17,467 nucleotides of DNA from Acidobacteriota bacterium (GTDB lineage Bacteria > Acidobacteriota > UBA4820 > DSQY01), in the NCBI GenBank assembly GCA_021814355.1, contig JAKAIJ010000027.1, forward strand, positions 1 through 17,467, read 5' to 3'. Below the pieces are notes generated by a model that made no database searches, was not told where the DNA came from, and saw only the letters and a program-made list of their open reading frames with translations. Positions 5,795 through 13,477 of this stretch are shown here, piece after piece (positions within the stretch are counted from its first letter, which is position 1; every line of letters starts with the position of its first letter). The position numbers were made by a program, and so were the translations under genes.

Positions 5795-7055
5795 GGGGGG
5801 CATTGTCCTTGGGGCGATAGGCCGAGGGGTCCGTGGCGCTGACGGGCACCGGCCGGGGGGTCATCTTCCTTCGGAAGAGGGGGGCGGCAGCCCGCTTGGC
5901 GAGGGACCGCTTGAATTCGTACCAGCGCTTGCCCAGGGTGTCGGGAGACAGGAACTGGGCGTCGTCGGGGTTCACGATGAGGGAAACCTCGATGTTGGGG
6001 GCGAGCCCCGTGGGGATGCCCGCCCTCATGCAGGCCTCGTAGACGCGGCGGAAGACCACCACCATCTCCTCGTACCGCGGCGAAGGGAGGTGCGCCGCCG
6101 AGGCGCCGTGCAGCGGGCGGAAGATGCACACGGTGGGGAAGCAGCCCACGGAGGTGATGTAGTCAATGGCGGCCAGAGTGTCCTCGATGGGTTCGATTCC
6201 GGCGATGATCTCGCCGCTGTTGCGCCCCTTGCCCATGCGCTTCGCCACGTGCTCCATGGCGTCGAAGAAGGCCCGCTGCCCCACCTCCTCCTGCTTTCCC
6301 GGCAGGTACTCGGCGAAGTACTTCGGGTTGTGGAACTCGTAGCAAAAGGAGAAGTGGTCCACACCGAGGTCCACCAGCCAGTCGTACTTCCAGAGGTCCC
6401 TGGAGGGGATGGCCTGGAGGCCCACCAGCACCCCCACCTCCTCCTTGAGCGCCTTCACGTAGGGCGCGGCCAGGTCGAGGGCGTCCACGGTCTGCTTGCC
6501 CGAGTTGAAGTGGACGAAGGTGACGCCGCCCTCCTCCTTCGCGGCCAGCGCCGTCTCCACCACGTCCCGGACGGTCTTCTCGGCCGCCTCGTTGGTTCCC
6601 ACGTTGAGGCCCGTCGTGCAGAACTTGCAGGCCTTGCTGGGGCTGGTGCGCCAGAAGTGGCAGGTCTCCCCGAAGTAGATGCCGAGGTAGGTTCCCTGGA
6701 GGACGCCCACTTGGCTCATGGGCGTGCCCGCGGAGGTTCTTTGCTCGTACCAGCGGGGCCGGGGCGGGATCCGGACCGGGTAGACGAGGGCGGAATCGCG
6801 GGCGTCGCGGATCTCGTAGGCGCCGTCCCGCTTGGAGAGGGTGTAGGGGGTGGCCTCCACGAAGGGCTCGAAGACCGGCGCGTTCATCCAGAGGTCCTTA
6901 CGGGGGCTCGGGAGGACCAGCTCGAGACCCGAGCCGAGGCCCGCGCGGGTCCGCGAGAAGGAGCGGGCGTCCCGCTCCAGGGTGCAGGAGTCGGCGATCT
7001 TGACGCCCTTGCAGAAGAGGTCAATCTCGAGCTCGGCGGGGTTGAGTCGTGCCAC
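5787..7055 (-). CDS. Radical SAM protein with CX10CX2C cysteine motif, function unknown
   Basis: A 422-residue protein. The GTG at 7055 is chosen because GGGAGGG (7060-7066) lies 4 nt upstream and recognisable sequence starts with ARLNPAELEIDLF. The open frame continues much further upstream, but there it is only the reverse of a histidine kinase gene. After about 120 residues come LQGTYLGIYFGETCHFW and ACKFCTTGLNVG. C132, C143 and C146 are the likely 4Fe-4S ligands. F145 before the last cysteine fits the radical SAM signature, but the first gap is 10 residues rather than the usual 3. The rest fits a partial TIM barrel: GGVTFVHFNSG, GVLVGLQAIPS, GEIIAGIEPIEDT and PTVCIFRPLHG. It would cleave S-adenosylmethionine to start radical chemistry in the cytoplasm; the substrate is unknown. 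It stands alone, divergent from a histidine kinase. A DNA dyad could pair with its ribosome-binding site. Confidence 0.85.
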   Translation of the reverse strand: MARLNPAELEIDLFCKGVKIADSCTLERDARSFSRTRAGLGSGLELVLPSPRKDLWMNAPVFEPFVEATPYTLSKRDGAYEIRDARDSALVYPVRIPPRPRWYEQRTSAGTPMSQVGVLQGTYLGIYFGETCHFWRTSPSKACKFCTTGLNVGTNEAAEKTVRDVVETALAAKEEGGVTFVHFNSGKQTVDALDLAAPYVKALKEEVGVLVGLQAIPSRDLWKYDWLVDLGVDHFSFCYEFHNPKYFAEYLPGKQEEVGQRAFFDAMEHVAKRMGKGRNSGEIIAGIEPIEDTLAAIDYITSVGCFPTVCIFRPLHGASAAHLPSPRYEEMVVVFRRVYEACMRAGIPTGLAPNIEVSLIVNPDDAQFLSPDTLGKRWYEFKRSLAKRAAAPLFRRKMTPRPVPVSATDPSAYRPKDNAPPS

Positions 7056-7061
7056 GGGTCC

Positions 7062-7092
7062 CTCCCGCGCTATTATAGCAGGCGCGCGGGAG
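7062..7092. promoter_or_regulatory. 9-bp inverted repeat around an AT-rich core in the divergent intergenic region
   Basis: CTCCCGCGC (7062-7070) and GCGCGGGAG (7084-7092) are perfect arms around a 13-nt core that holds TATTAT on the plus strand and TATAAT (7072-7077) on the minus strand, both -10-like. It can serve as an operator controlling both divergent genes. In the minus-strand mRNA the second arm overlaps the GGGAGGG ribosome-binding site of the radical SAM gene, so the same dyad could fold and hide that site. No good -35 element is visible for either direction, so the promoter assignment is weak. Confidence 0.5.
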
Positions 7093-7148
7093 TCCCGTGC
7101 GCGGAGCCGGCCGGGACAAGAGTCACACCGAGTCGGGGCAGGAGGGTC

Positions 7149-10100
7149 ATGGCGGCCGACGGTTCGGAGCGGACGCGTGCGGCGTACTGGACCGGCCTCG
7201 CGGTCGTGGGGGCGCTCTTCGCGGTGGCGGCCTTCCTCTACGTCGGCCACGAGCGGCGCCGCACCCTGCGCGAGTGGGAGGACCGGCTCCGGGCTATGGC
7301 CGAGGACCGCCACGTGGCCATCGAGGCATGGCTGGAGCAGTCCTTCAGCGACGCGCGGCTCCTGGCCACGCACACCTATGTCCGCGGCAGCCTGGACCCC
7401 AGGGCGGGCAACCCTCCCCGTGCCGCGGACGTGGTGGAGCTGATAGACCGGCGCCGGACCATCATGGGGTACTCCGACGCCTACATCCTGGACGCGGCTG
7501 GCGCCCTCCGCTCGGCCAGCACGGGGTCCGCGCCGCCGCCCTCCCGGGTGCGCGACTTGGCCCGGCGCCTCGTGGCGGATAGGATGGCGCACTACGCGGC
7601 CTTCGTGGCTTGGCCGGGAGGGCGCCCGCGGGTGGTCTTCCTGGCCCCCATCTCGGCGGACCCGAGAGACGTCGCGCTCGAGCCCACGGGGCCGGCCCTG
7701 GGGGTGGCGGTGCTCGCCGAGGACCCGGTTCGCTGGATCTACCCGCTGCTCCGGAGGGAACCCATTCCGACCCGCACCGCCGAGGCGCTGCTCGCCGGGC
7801 GCGAGGGGGGGCGCCTGGTCTACCTGAGCCCGCTGCGCCATGCTCCCGCGGCCCCGCTCACCTTTACGCTCCCCCTGAAGGGGGGCCTCCGCGTCGTGGC
7901 TCACGAGGCGCTGGAGGGGCACATCGGAGCCGGGGAGGGGATGGACTACCGGGGCGTCTCCGTGGTGGCGGCCACCTACCCCCTCGCGGACACCGGGTGG
8001 GGGCTCGTCGTGAAAGTGGACCGGGAGGAGGCGCTCGCGGGCGCCCACCGCGAGATCGCCCTGGTCCTCATGGCCGGGACGGCGCTGCTGTCGGCGGCGG
8101 CTTTTGCCGTCCGGCTCCTCTGGCGCCGCGGCCACCTCAAGCAACTCGAGGCCGTGGCCCGCTCGGAGGCCCGCTACCGCCTTCTGCGCAGCGCCGCGAG
8201 CGACGCCGTTCTCTTCCTCGGTCCCGACGGCAAGGTGGTCGAGGCCAACGACGCCGCCCTCGCCCTCTACGGCTACACCCGAAGGGAGCTTCTCGGCCTC
8301 GGCGCGGAGCAGCTCAAGCCCCCCTCCTCGCGGGGAGAGATGACCAGAACCCTCGCGAGGGCGCGGTCGGGGGCCGTACTGGTGGAGGCGGAGCACCAGC
8401 GCAAGAACGGAGAGCGGGTCTTTGTGGAGATGAGCGCCGCGGCGACCTCCCTGGACGGCCAGGAGGCCGTCGTCGCGGTGGTGAGGGACATCCGCGTGCG
8501 CAAGCGCGCCGAGGAGGCCCTGCGCGAGTCCGAGCGCCGGCGCCTCTCTCTGCTGAACCATCTGCCGGGGCTCGCCTACCGGTGCGCCAACGACCGGAAC
8601 TGGACGATGGAGTACCTAAGCGCCGGTTGTCTCGAGCTCACGGGCTACACCCCGGAAGAGCTGACGGGGTCAGAGGGCTACCCCTTCGCCGAGCTGATCC
8701 ACCCGAACGACCGCCAGCAGGTGTGGGACGAGGTCCAGGCGAGCCTCGCCCGGCGCGCCCCCTATGTCCTTGAGTACCGCATCCGCACGAAGGAGGGCGA
8801 GGAGCGGTGGGTCTGGGAGCGGGGGGCGGGGGTCTTCGACGGCGACCGGTTTCTGGCGCTGGAGGGGTTCATCTGGGACATCACCGACCGCCGTCGGGCC
8901 CACGAGGCGCTCCAAGAGGAGCGGAACCGCTTCTTCACCCTCGCCGCCAACGCCCCCTTCGGGCTGGTCCTCGTGGGGCCGGACGGGCGCTTCGAGTACG
9001 TGAACGATCGGTTCACGGCGCTCTTCGGGTACACGCGGGCCGACGTGCCCGACTTCGCCTCCTGGCGCCGCCGCGCCTATCCGGACCCGGCGTACCGGGA
9101 AAACGTCGAGCGGGCGTGGGTTGCCGACCGGGAGGCGCAGGGGCCGCGGGGGAGCACCCACCGCACCTTCACCGTCGCCTGCGGGGACGGGTCGCGGAAG
9201 GAGACCCATTTCACCGCCACCGCCCTGGGGGAGGGCCGCGCGCTGCTCTCCCTGGAGGACGTGACCGAGCGGATGAGGGCCGAAGAGGCGCTGCGGCTCA
9301 GCGAGGAGCGCTTCCGCCGGTTTTTCCAGGGCAACCCCGCGGCAAGCTACATCGCCACCGTACCCGGCGAGATCGTGGCGTGCAACCGGGCCTTCTGCGA
9401 CCTTTTCGGCTTCGCCACTCCGGCGGAAGCGCTCCGCCAGCGCGCCTCCGGCTTCTACGCCGACCCTCTGGACCGCGAGGTCTTCCTGGAGGCCCTCCGG
9501 CGCGAGCGGACGCTGAGCTTCCGCGAGTCGGTCTACCGCCGCCACGACGGCCGCGAGCTGGTGGTTTTGGAGACGGCGTCGGGGGTTTTCGACGAGTCGG
9601 GCGAGCTGACGGGGGTCATCGGCTTCCTGATGGACATGACCCAGCGGCGGCAGCTCGAGGAGCAGCTCCGGCAGGCCCAGAAGATGGAGGCCGTGGGGCA
9701 GCTCGCGGGCGGCGTGGCCCACGACTTCAACAACCTGCTTCTCGCGATCCAGGGCTCCGCGGAGCTGATCGCCCGCGGCCTCGGCCCGGGCAATCCGTGG
9801 CAGCGGGAGCTGGAGACCATCCTGAGCGTGGCCGCCCGCGCGGCCGACCTCACCCGGCAGCTGTTGGCCTTCGCCCGGCGCACGGTCCTCGCCCCCGAGG
9901 CCCTGGACCCGGGGCGGGTGGTGCGGGAGCTGCTTCCCATGATGCGCCGGCTGCTCCCCGAGACCATCCGGGTGGAGTTCCAACCCTCGGACGCCACGGG
10001 GGCAATCCGCGCGGACCGCACCCAGGTGGAGCAGGTGCTGCTCAACCTCTGCCTCAACGCCCGCGACGCCATGCCCGAGGGGGGCACGCTGAAGGTGACC

Positions 10101-10808
10101 ACCGAGGACGTGGAGGTGGGGCCCGATTTCCTGGAGTCCCGCCCCTGGGCCCGGACGGGCTCCTACGTCCTGCTCTCGGTTTCGGACGACGGGGTGGGCA
10201 TGCCCCCCGAGGTGGCGGAGAAGGCTTTCGAACCCTTCTTCACCACCAAGCCCACGGGCCAGGGGACGGGCATGGGGCTGGCGACCGTCTACGGAGTTGT
10301 CAAGCAGCACGGAGGGATGGTGGAGTTGGACTCGGCGCCGGGCCGCGGGACCACCGTTCGGGTCTATTTCCCGCGCGAGAAGCGCCTCGTTCCCTCCCAG
10401 GCCACTCCGGGCCCCGCGGCCCCCTCCGCCGGCGGTACGGAGACCCTGCTCGTGGTCGAAGACGAGAGCGAGGTCCGCCGCGTCGTCGTGGAGGTCCTGC
10501 GGTCCTACGGCTACCGGGTCCTCGAGGCGTCCGAGGGCGCTCTGGCCCTGGCCCTGCTCCGGCGGGGCGAAGCGGTGGACCTCGTGGTCTCCGACGTGGT
10601 CATGCCCAACATGGGCGGCGAGGCGCTCGCGCGGGAGGCCGCGCGGCTCCGCCCCGGTCTGCCCTTCCTCTTCACGTCGGGCTACGCTGAGGACGCCGTG
10701 CACCACGACTTCATCCGGCGGGAGGGGGTCCACTTCCTGGCCAAGCCCTTCAGCATGGACGCGCTGGCGCGCAAGGTGCGGGAGGTGCTCTCCCGGCGCG
10801 GGGGATGA
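7149..10808 (+). CDS. Multi-PAS hybrid sensor histidine kinase with receiver domain
   Basis: A 1219-residue membrane sensor kinase. An N-terminal helix (about 13-33) and a second (about 303-325) enclose a periplasmic region of about 270 residues that looks like a Cache-type sensor. Four PAS domains follow at roughly 337-460, 461-590, 593-716 and 718-841, each ending in a DIR/DIT/DVT/DMT-x-R coiled linker. The HisKA phosphoacceptor is H858 in GGVAHDFNNLL. The ATPase domain shows the N box with N970 (NARDAM), DDGVGM near 1013 and GTGMGLATVYG near 1039. The C-terminal receiver has its acidic pocket at VVEDE (from 1103) and phosphoacceptor D1149 in VVSDVVMPNMGG. The HDFNN form of the H box places it with the large hybrid kinases whose receiver is often the regulatory end. 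The ATG at 7149 follows AGGAGG closely (3 nt). No DNA-binding partner regulator is adjacent. Its ligand is unknown. Confidence 0.93.
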   Translation: MAADGSERTRAAYWTGLAVVGALFAVAAFLYVGHERRRTLREWEDRLRAMAEDRHVAIEAWLEQSFSDARLLATHTYVRGSLDPRAGNPPRAADVVELIDRRRTIMGYSDAYILDAAGALRSASTGSAPPPSRVRDLARRLVADRMAHYAAFVAWPGGRPRVVFLAPISADPRDVALEPTGPALGVAVLAEDPVRWIYPLLRREPIPTRTAEALLAGREGGRLVYLSPLRHAPAAPLTFTLPLKGGLRVVAHEALEGHIGAGEGMDYRGVSVVAATYPLADTGWGLVVKVDREEALAGAHREIALVLMAGTALLSAAAFAVRLLWRRGHLKQLEAVARSEARYRLLRSAASDAVLFLGPDGKVVEANDAALALYGYTRRELLGLGAEQLKPPSSRGEMTRTLARARSGAVLVEAEHQRKNGERVFVEMSAAATSLDGQEAVVAVVRDIRVRKRAEEALRESERRRLSLLNHLPGLAYRCANDRNWTMEYLSAGCLELTGYTPEELTGSEGYPFAELIHPNDRQQVWDEVQASLARRAPYVLEYRIRTKEGEERWVWERGAGVFDGDRFLALEGFIWDITDRRRAHEALQEERNRFFTLAANAPFGLVLVGPDGRFEYVNDRFTALFGYTRADVPDFASWRRRAYPDPAYRENVERAWVADREAQGPRGSTHRTFTVACGDGSRKETHFTATALGEGRALLSLEDVTERMRAEEALRLSEERFRRFFQGNPAASYIATVPGEIVACNRAFCDLFGFATPAEALRQRASGFYADPLDREVFLEALRRERTLSFRESVYRRHDGRELVVLETASGVFDESGELTGVIGFLMDMTQRRQLEEQLRQAQKMEAVGQLAGGVAHDFNNLLLAIQGSAELIARGLGPGNPWQRELETILSVAARAADLTRQLLAFARRTVLAPEALDPGRVVRELLPMMRRLLPETIRVEFQPSDATGAIRADRTQVEQVLLNLCLNARDAMPEGGTLKVTTEDVEVGPDFLESRPWARTGSYVLLSVSDDGVGMPPEVAEKAFEPFFTTKPTGQGTGMGLATVYGVVKQHGGMVELDSAPGRGTTVRVYFPREKRLVPSQATPGPAAPSAGGTETLLVVEDESEVRRVVVEVLRSYGYRVLEASEGALALALLRRGEAVDLVVSDVVMPNMGGEALAREAARLRPGLPFLFTSGYAEDAVHHDFIRREGVHFLAKPFSMDALARKVREVLSRRGG

Positions 10809-10814
10809 GGGCGG

Positions 10815-12203
10815 TCAGGACCGTTTCCAGCGGACTCCCTGGGGGGTGTCCTCCAGGACGATGCCCCGGGCCTTGAGCAGGTCCCGGATCCGGTCCGCCT
10901 CGGCAAAATCCCTAGCCTCGCGCGCCTTCTGGCGGCGGGCGATGAGGGCCTCCACCTCAGCGTCGAGGGAGACCGCGGGAAGAGCCTCCAGGCCGAAGAC
11001 CCGCTCGAAATCGGAGAGGAGCCCCCCCGCCTCGCGGTGGGCGTCCTGGGTGAGCCCCCCGCCATCCAGCGCGACGTTGGCGGCCCGGATGCCCTCGAAG
11101 AGCGCGCCCAGCGCCAGGGCGGTGTTGAGGTCCTCCTCCAGGGCGGACCGGAAGTCGCCGCGGTACCCCGCGATCGTCCTTGCCAGGGCGTCGTTTTCGC
11201 CCCGCGCCACGGTGCGGTCGGCGAACCGGGCAGCGAAGTCGCGGATGCGGCGCAGGGCCGCGCGCGCGCCCTCGAGCCCCTCGAGCGTGAAGTTGAGCTG
11301 CTTCCGGTAGGGGACCGAGAGGAGGAGATAGCGGATGGCCTCCGGGTCGGCGCCGCGGGCCAGCAGATCGCGGACGGTGTAGAAGTTGCCCTTGGACTTG
11401 GACATCTTCTCGCCGTCCACCAGCAGGAACTCCACGTGGAACCAGTGGCGGACGGGCGCCGCGCCGGTGGCGCCGCGGCTCTGGGCGATCTCGTTTTCGT
11501 GGTGGGGGAAGACCAGGTCCACCCCGCCGGCGTGGAGGTCGAAGGTGTCCCCCAGGTAATGCCGGCTCATGGCCGAGCACTCCAGGTGCCACCCCGGCCG
11601 GCCGCGGCCCCAGGCGCTCTCCCAGGAGGGCTCGCCCTCCTTCGCGGCCTTCCAGAGGACGAAGTCGCGCACCGACTCCTTCTCGTAGCCGTCCGAGTCC
11701 ACCCGTGCACCGTCCATCACCTCGCGCGCGTCGAGCCGGCTCAACTCGCCGTAAGGAGGGAAGCTCCGGATCCGGAAGTAGAGCGAGCCTGCGGCCTCGT
11801 AGGTGTGGCCCTTGGACTCGAGCGCCGCAAGGATCGAGAACATCTCCTCCATGTGCTCCGTAGCGCGGGGGAAGACGTCCGCGGGGAGGCACTTCAGCGC
11901 GGCCATGTCCTCGAAGAAAGCCCGTGTGTAGCGGTCGGTGACTTCGCGAAGGGGCACGCCCTCGGCCTTGGAGCGCTCGATGGTGCGGTCGTCAATGTCG
12001 GTCAGGTTGCAGATGTGGCGGACCGCGTAGCCCTCCCACGCGAGAAACCGCTTCAGGAGGTCCACCGCGCAGAAGGTGCGGAAGTTCCCGATGTGGGCGA
12101 AGTCGTAGACCGTGGGGCCGCAGCTGTAGAGCCCCGCCTTTCCGGGGACGAGCGGGCGGAACTCCTCGACGCGGCGGGTCAGGGTGTTGTGCAGGCGGAT
12201 CAC
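10815..12203 (-). CDS. cysS: Cysteinyl-tRNA synthetase
   Basis: A 462-residue class I aminoacyl-tRNA synthetase, of standard length, that charges tRNA-Cys. The active-site motifs are HIGN at 37-40 (the HIGH box) and KMSKS with M267. Zinc ligands that select cysteine are C28 in SCGPTVYD, C209 in HLECSAMS, and His/Glu in FPHHENEIAQS, at the family's usual spacing. The C-terminal helical anticodon-binding region ends with the typical DTPQGVRWKR. The start is the GTG at 12203, which overlaps the aroF stop by 4 bp (GTGA) and has GGAGG 6 nt upstream. It is thus coupled to aroF and has no visible promoter of its own. It converges with the histidine kinase gene, with only 6 bp between the stop codons. 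Confidence 0.97.
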   Translation of the reverse strand: MIRLHNTLTRRVEEFRPLVPGKAGLYSCGPTVYDFAHIGNFRTFCAVDLLKRFLAWEGYAVRHICNLTDIDDRTIERSKAEGVPLREVTDRYTRAFFEDMAALKCLPADVFPRATEHMEEMFSILAALESKGHTYEAAGSLYFRIRSFPPYGELSRLDAREVMDGARVDSDGYEKESVRDFVLWKAAKEGEPSWESAWGRGRPGWHLECSAMSRHYLGDTFDLHAGGVDLVFPHHENEIAQSRGATGAAPVRHWFHVEFLLVDGEKMSKSKGNFYTVRDLLARGADPEAIRYLLLSVPYRKQLNFTLEGLEGARAALRRIRDFAARFADRTVARGENDALARTIAGYRGDFRSALEEDLNTALALGALFEGIRAANVALDGGGLTQDAHREAGGLLSDFERVFGLEALPAVSLDAEVEALIARRQKAREARDFAEADRIRDLLKARGIVLEDTPQGVRWKRS

Positions 12204-13222
12204 GGAGAGCCTCCGAGGGTCTTGCCCGCCACCGGGAGGATGCGCTCCAGGTCGGCACGGAGCGCCAGGAGCTCCTCGGGGAGGAGCGCCTGCGGCCCGT
12301 CGGAGAGCGCCCGGGCCGGGTCGGGGTGGATCTCCACCAGGAGCCCGTCGGCGCCGGCGGCCGCGGCGGCCCGGGCAAGCGGCGGCACCAGGTCGCGGCG
12401 GCCGGCGGCGTGGGAGGGGTCCACCATCACGGGCAGGTGGGTCATCTGTTTGAGGAGCACCACCGAGCCCAGGTCGAGGGTGTGGCGGAGCGCCGGGTCG
12501 AAGGAGCGCACCCCGCGCTCGCAGAGGATCACGCGGGGGTTGCCTCCGGCCAGGAGGTACTCGGCGGCCAAGAGGAGCTCCTCGCGGGTGGCCGCGAGCC
12601 CGCGCTTGAGCAGGACCGGCTTGCCCGATGCGCCCAGGGCTTGCAGGAGCGGGAAGTTCTGCATGTTCCGGCTGCCCACCTGGAGGAGGTCCGCCACGGC
12701 GGCCACGCGCGGAAGGTCCTCGCGGTCGAGGACCTCGCTCATCATCAGCAGGCCGTGGCGGTCCGCCGCGGCCCGGTGGAGCCGGAGCCCCTCCTCGCCG
12801 AGCCCCTGGAAGGAGTAAGGGCTGGTGCGGGGCTTGTAGGAGCCGCCGCGCAGGATGAGGGCGCCCGCGCCCGCCGCCGCCGCCGCGCAGGCCTCGATCT
12901 GGGCCTCGTCCTCCACGGCGCAGGGGCCCGCGGCAAGGACGAAGGAGGGTCCGCCGATGCGCGCGGGGCCCACGGCCACTTCGGTTGCGCCCGGGGAGAG
13001 CTCCCGGGAGGCGAGCAGGTAGCCTTCCCCCGCGGGCAGCACCCGGTCCACGCCGGGCAGGGAGGCGGCAGAGGGGGCGACCCGTTCGGCGCCGGAGTGG
13101 AGGGCCAGCACCTCGGCGCCCGCGGCCCGGAAAGGGCGCGCAAGCGCGCCGGACGCGGCGAGGCGGGCCTCCAGCGCGCGGCGTTCACCCGGGGTGATGT
13201 CCTTTTTGAGCACGAGGAGCAC
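12200..13222 (-). CDS. aroF: 3-deoxy-7-phosphoheptulonate synthase (DAHP synthase, type I-beta)
   Basis: A 340-residue enzyme catalysing the first step of the shikimate pathway: phosphoenolpyruvate plus erythrose 4-phosphate to DAHP. Residues 1 to about 65 form the ferredoxin-like regulatory domain (LLVLKKDITPGE) typical of the type I-beta enzymes, which can make it sensitive to Tyr or Phe. The barrel shows AAGPCAVEDEAQIE with metal ligand C101, RGGSYKPRTSPYSFQGLG, LLQVGSRNMQNFPLL, LLKRGL, and VMVDPSHAAGRRDL with metal ligand H271. The start is the GTG at 13222, with GGAGG 4 nt upstream; a second GTG at 13213 would remove the first beta strand and has no such site. A promoter lies immediately upstream and the gene is co-transcribed with cysS. 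A chorismate-mutase fusion, sometimes found in this family, is absent. Confidence 0.95.
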   Translation of the reverse strand: MLLVLKKDITPGERRALEARLAASGALARPFRAAGAEVLALHSGAERVAPSAASLPGVDRVLPAGEGYLLASRELSPGATEVAVGPARIGGPSFVLAAGPCAVEDEAQIEACAAAAAGAGALILRGGSYKPRTSPYSFQGLGEEGLRLHRAAADRHGLLMMSEVLDREDLPRVAAVADLLQVGSRNMQNFPLLQALGASGKPVLLKRGLAATREELLLAAEYLLAGGNPRVILCERGVRSFDPALRHTLDLGSVVLLKQMTHLPVMVDPSHAAGRRDLVPPLARAAAAAGADGLLVEIHPDPARALSDGPQALLPEELLALRADLERILPVAGKTLGGSP

Positions 13223-13242
13223 GGGGCCTCCGAGAAGCTTGA

Positions 13243-13271
13243 ATCATAGCCTCGCCGCGCCTGCATTGCAA
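13243..13271 (-). promoter_or_regulatory. Sigma-70-like promoter of the aroF-cysS operon
   Basis: On the minus strand TTGCAA (13266-13271) and TATGAT (13243-13248, five of six -10 matches) are separated by 17 bp. The predicted start near 13236 gives a leader of about 14 nt that includes the GGAGG ribosome-binding site (13227-13231). There is no room for a leader peptide or riboswitch downstream of this start. Confidence 0.65.
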
Positions 13272-13357
13272 CGGCGGCAGCCTTTCGCGGGGTCCGATCC
13301 CGGAGGCCCTGGACCGTCAAGCCAAGGGCGCGCCGGAGCCCCGGGGGGCAGCCGGGA

Positions 13358-13386
13358 GGCGACGCGGGTGCGGGGGGAGCGTCGCC
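13358..13386. repeat. Perfect 8-bp inverted repeat upstream of the phosphatase promoter
   Basis: GGCGACGC (13358-13365) and GCGTCGCC (13379-13386) are perfectly complementary, with a 13-nt G-rich spacer. It is immediately followed by a second inverted repeat. No gene ends nearby on either strand, so it is not a terminator of a known gene. It may be an operator or part of an RNA structure. Confidence 0.4.
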
Positions 13387-13388
13387 GC

Positions 13389-13411
13389 GGGGCGTCTTCG
13401 GGAGACGTCCC
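13389..13411. repeat. 9-bp stem with 5-nt loop upstream of the phosphatase promoter
   Basis: GGGGCGTCT (13389-13397) pairs with AGACGTCCC (13403-13411) with one G-T wobble around TCGGG. It ends 29 bp before the -35 element of the plus-strand promoter, a fitting place for a regulator site. The role is not known. Confidence 0.4.
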
Positions 13412-13440
13412 ACGAGGCCATCGCTCCCGCCCTCCCGACA

Positions 13441-13469
13441 TTGAAATGGTCATGGGGGTGGACTATCCT
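13441..13469 (+). promoter_or_regulatory. Sigma-70-like promoter, leaderless, for the phosphatase-larB-methyltransferase unit
   Basis: TTGAAA (13441-13446, five of six -35 matches) is followed after exactly 17 bp by TATCCT (13464-13469, four of six -10 matches). The ATG lies only 8 nt after the -10, so RNA should start 0-2 nt before the start codon. No Shine-Dalgarno precedes the ATG, consistent with leaderless translation. Confidence 0.7.
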
Positions 13470-13477
13470 GCCCTCTC

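Larger units (their letters stand above)
13223..13477. other. Divergent intergenic region between aroF and the SpoIIE-type phosphatase gene
   Basis: This 255-bp region has no coding frame I can support. It contains one promoter at each end, pointing outward, and two inverted repeats in between (13358-13386 and 13389-13411). The C/G-rich middle shows no Rho-independent terminator because neither flanking gene ends here. Confidence 0.7.

Noticed and set aside
6090..7148. Upstream extension of the histidine kinase frame by about 350 codons
   Set aside because: It is antisense to the radical SAM gene. The ATG at 7149 has AGGAGG just upstream and is followed at once by the first membrane helix.
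7056..8561. Upstream extension of the radical SAM reading frame to about 924 codons
   Set aside because: The extra 500 codons are the antisense of the histidine kinase gene and look compositionally random. A GTG with a good ribosome-binding site at 7055 starts the recognisable protein.
8670..10733. Long minus-strand frame opposite the kinase
   Set aside because: A GC-rich antisense shadow with low-complexity His/Arg/Gly composition and no motif. The plus-strand frame has all kinase motifs.
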